From positions 1 through 5,893 of the forward strand of contig CAJPRR010000135.1 of the NCBI GenBank assembly GCA_905373085.1: a stretch of DNA of 5,893 nucleotides. The letters are read 5' to 3'. Under the pieces are notes generated by a model. It ran no database searches. It was not told where the DNA came from and worked only from the letters and a program-made list of their open reading frames with translations. The position numbers and the translations under genes were made by a program. The stretch is from an uncultured Selenomonas sp. (GTDB lineage Bacteria; Bacillota; Negativicutes; Selenomonadales; Selenomonadaceae). Below, one piece after another: positions 3,623 to 5,893 of the stretch (position 1 is its first letter; every line of letters begins with the position of its first letter).

Positions 3623-5893
3623 TGCACTTGCCTCCAATTTTTCATCTGCCTGCATCTGCGCAGTTTCTTCCGCTCCCGCTTGCGCTTCCCTCTGCAGAAG
3701 GAAGCCGGGCAGTTCACGCAGAACCTTGCGCTCGCCTTTCCTATCGTCATAAACATCAAAAAAGTTCAGCCGCAGGGCGTTCATCACGACGCAGAAGCTC
3801 GAAAGGCTCATCGCCGCCGCACCGAACATCGGGCTCAAGACTATGCCAAACACGGGCAGCCAAAGGCCTGCCGCCAGCGGTATGCCGATGACATTGTAGA
3901 AAAACGCCCAGAAGAGATTTTCCTTGATGTTGCGGATGACCTGCCGCGAAAGGCGGACGGCCGCGACGACATCCTTTAGTGACGACTTCATGAGGACGAC
4001 ATCGGCAGCATCCATGGCGATGTCAGCGCCCGCACCGATGGCGATGCCGACATCGGCACGCGTCAAAGCCGGCGCGTCGTTGATGCCGTCGCCCACCATG
4101 ATCGTCCTGCCGCTCTCCTGCAGACGGCGCACGACCTCTTCCTTGCCGTCGGGCAAGACGTCGGCGACGATGGCAGAAAGGCCGAGCTTCGCGCCGACCG
4201 CATTCGCCGTACGGCGGTTGTCTCCCGTCAGCATGACAGGCTGCACGCCCATGCGCAGAAGTTCCTCGATTGCCTCGCGGCTGTCCGGCTTCAAGGCGTC
4301 AGCGACGGCGATGATGCCGAGCAAGCGATTCGCAGCGGCAAAGAAGAGCGGCGTCTTTCCCTCCGACGCGAGCTTTTCCGCCGCCGCTTTCATATCAGCC
4401 GCCAGAAGCCCCTTCTCCTTCATCAGCGCCATGCTGCCGCCGATTGCTTCTCGGCGTTCGCCCGAAAGCTCCGCCGTGCCCGTGACGCCATGCCCGGGAA
4501 GCGCCTGGAAATCCTGCGCCTTGGAGAAGGAAATGCCGCGCTCTTCCGCCTCGCGTCGGACGGCAGCGGCGAGCGGATGCTCGCTCTGCGACTCCAAGGC
4601 GGCTGCCAAGGCGAGGAGCGCATCCTCCTTAATGTCCGCAGCGGGCACGATGTCCGTCACGCGCGGCTTTCCCTCCGTGATCGTGCCTGTCTTGTCGAGC
4701 ACGACGAAGTCCGCCTTGCCCGTCGCCTCCAGAACAGCCGCCGTCTTGAAGAGGATGCCGTTCTTCGCGCCCTTGCCGCTGCCGACCATGATGGCGACCG
4801 GCGTCGCCAGCCCTAGGGCGCATGGGCAGCTGATGACGAGCACGCTGACGGCACGCGCGAGAGCGAAGCTCGCCGTCTCGCCCAGAAGCAGCCAAAGAGC
4901 GCCCGTGATGACTGCCAAGACGATGACGACGGGAACGAATACGCCCGACACCTTGTCAGCGAGCTCCGAGATCTCCGCCTTGGAAGCGGCGGCGTTCTGC
5001 ACCATCTCGATGATCTGCTGCAGCGTCGTGTCCTCGCCGACGCGCCGTGCTTCGCAGGTCAAAGCGCCGTTCTGATTGATCGTGGCGGCGCTCACGAGAC
5101 TGCCCGGCGCTTTGTCCACAGGCAGGCTTTCGCCCGTCAGCGCCGCCTCGTTGACGGCGCTCTCACCTTCGAGCACCTTGCCGTCGACGGGAAAGCTCTC
5201 GCCCGGCAGTACGAGAAAGACGTCGCCGACGGCGACCTCCGAAGCGGCGACAACGACCTCCTCGCCGTCCCTTACGAGTCGCGCCGTCTTGGGTGCAAGA
5301 TCCATGAGCCCCTTGATGGCATTCGTCGTCTTGCCCTTGCTGCGGCTTTCCAGCCACTTGCCCACCGTGATGAGCGTCAAGATCATGGCGGACGTCTCAA
5401 AGTAGAAATCCATGCCGCCCGCCGCGACGCTCTGCCAGTCGCCGGCTCGCGCCGCGAGAAGCATGGAGAAGAGATTTCCCGTACTGTAAACGAAGCCCGC
5501 CGCACTGCCAAGAGCTACGAGCGTATCCATGTTCACGCCGCCCGAAAAGATATTGCGAAAGCCGTTGATGAAGAATTTCTGATTGACGATCATGACGGCG
5601 ACAGCGAGAAGAAGCTCGTAAAGGCCGATGACGAGCGCATTGTTCTCCATCGCCTGCGGAATGGGAAGCGCAAGAAGCATGTGCCCCATCGAAACGTAGA
5701 GAAGCGGCACGAGGAGCACGAGCGATACGATAAAGCGGCGCAGAATCTTCGGCGTCTCATGATCTTCAAGCGCCTCTCGCTCTTCTCGCATATCCTTTGC
5801 CCGTCCTGCCCCCTTGCCGGCAGCAAGGCTCGCGCCGTAGCCCGCATGCTCGACAGCGGCATCGATCCGATTCCTTTGGCGGCGGGATTCATC
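3413..5893 (-). CDS. copA: Cu(I)-exporting P1B-type ATPase with C-terminal HMA domain, N-terminus cut off
   Basis: This inner-membrane pump exports cytosolic Cu(I) using ATP. The visible part is 826 residues and remains open at the right edge. The first 34 residues read as the end of an N-terminal HMA copper-binding domain (RIDAAVEHAGYGAS), so the real start lies outside the window and the ATG at 5791 is internal. In order there are four membrane segments, an actuator domain with TGES (5126-5137), a membrane copper site CPC (4820-4828), the phosphorylated aspartate of DKTGT (codon 4694-4696), SEHPLA, TGDN, GDGINDAP, and the last two membrane segments. YN (3893-3898) and MSLSS (3797-3811) are the signature of the Cu(I) subclass. 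A roughly 50-residue linker leads to a second HMA domain with CGHC (cysteine codons 3587-3589 and 3578-3580). The gene overlaps ogt by 25 bp, tail to tail. No copper regulator or operator is visible. Confidence 0.95.
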   Translation of the reverse strand, partial: DESRRQRNRIDAAVEHAGYGASLAAGKGAGRAKDMREEREALEDHETPKILRRFIVSLVLLVPLLYVSMGHMLLALPIPQAMENNALVIGLYELLLAVAVMIVNQKFFINGFRNIFSGGVNMDTLVALGSAAGFVYSTGNLFSMLLAARAGDWQSVAAGGMDFYFETSAMILTLITVGKWLESRSKGKTTNAIKGLMDLAPKTARLVRDGEEVVVAASEVAVGDVFLVLPGESFPVDGKVLEGESAVNEAALTGESLPVDKAPGSLVSAATINQNGALTCEARRVGEDTTLQQIIEMVQNAAASKAEISELADKVSGVFVPVVIVLAVITGALWLLLGETASFALARAVSVLVISCPCALGLATPVAIMVGSGKGAKNGILFKTAAVLEATGKADFVVLDKTGTITEGKPRVTDIVPAADIKEDALLALAAALESQSEHPLAAAVRREAEERGISFSKAQDFQALPGHGVTGTAELSGERREAIGGSMALMKEKGLLAADMKAAAEKLASEGKTPLFFAAANRLLGIIAVADALKPDSREAIEELLRMGVQPVMLTGDNRRTANAVGAKLGLSAIVADVLPDGKEEVVRRLQESGRTIMVGDGINDAPALTRADVGIAIGAGADIAMDAADVVLMKSSLKDVVAAVRLSRQVIRNIKENLFWAFFYNVIGIPLAAGLWLPVFGIVLSPMFGAAAMSLSSFCVVMNALRLNFFDVYDDRKGERKVLRELPGFLLQREAQAGAEETAQMQADEKLEASAMKKTISIEGMMCGHCVAHVTKALEGMNGVEKAEVSLENKNAVVTLSADVSDKALSATIVDAGYEVVGIS

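Noticed and set aside
2939..3979. 346-residue open frame on the plus strand
   Set aside because: It is an arginine-rich out-of-frame reading of ogt that runs on antisense to copA, typical of shadows in GC-rich DNA.
3924..5075. 383-residue open frame on the plus strand
   Set aside because: It is entirely antisense to the conserved ATPase core of copA and is rich in serine and alanine, as expected of a complementary-strand shadow.
5789..5791. ATG at 5791 as the start of copA
   Set aside because: The frame stays open to the window edge and encodes the end of an HMA domain upstream, so this is an internal methionine.

Overview
This is a 5.9-kb, GC-rich piece of bacterial chromosome carrying four protein genes. 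Codon use, the strong GGAGG-type ribosome sites and the flavour of the proteins (a Firmicutes-type Ogt, a Firmicutes DUF2828/vWA protein and a CopA with an HMA domain at each end) suggest a GC-rich Firmicute. The class Negativicutes (Selenomonas-like) is my best guess, but this is inference without any search.

Layout from left to right. (1) At 1-1470, minus strand, lies a complete gene for a DUF2828-type protein: a helical, Ro60/TROVE-like N-terminal part plus a C-terminal von Willebrand A domain with an intact metal site. (2) At 1471-1853 is a long non-coding stretch. On the minus strand it holds a promoter (1744-1772) and a leader of about 270 nt that can fold into two closed, multi-hairpin domains (1668-1737 and 1571-1662), another hairpin (1539-1556), and a terminator-like hairpin with a U-tract (1490-1529) directly before the ribosome site. 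(3) At 1854-2558, minus strand, is a Suppressor-of-fused (SUFU) domain protein with a TTG start and a base composition visibly less GC-rich than its neighbours. (4) At 2559-2861 is the divergent intergenic region with the SUFU promoter and a candidate ogt promoter. (5) At 2862-3437, plus strand, is a methylated-DNA-protein cysteine methyltransferase (Ogt). (6) From 3413 to the right edge, minus strand, is a Cu(I)-exporting P-type ATPase (CopA) whose N-terminus is cut off by the window. It carries a fused C-terminal CopZ-like HMA domain and overlaps the end of ogt tail to tail.

The genes do not form one pathway. The most interesting part is the left half. The DUF2828 and SUFU genes, both on the minus strand, have promoters built on the same roughly 45-bp sequence (about 84% identical, 38 of 45 aligned positions), which suggests a shared regulator or a duplicated promoter. 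The start point predicted from the first promoter falls on the first base of the closing stem of the structured leader. A Ro60-like protein preceded by a structured RNA recalls Ro60/Y-RNA pairs, although no Y-RNA sequence signature is visible. A second notable point is an internal GGAGG-8nt-ATG inside copA that could release the C-terminal HMA as a separate 69-residue copper chaperone.
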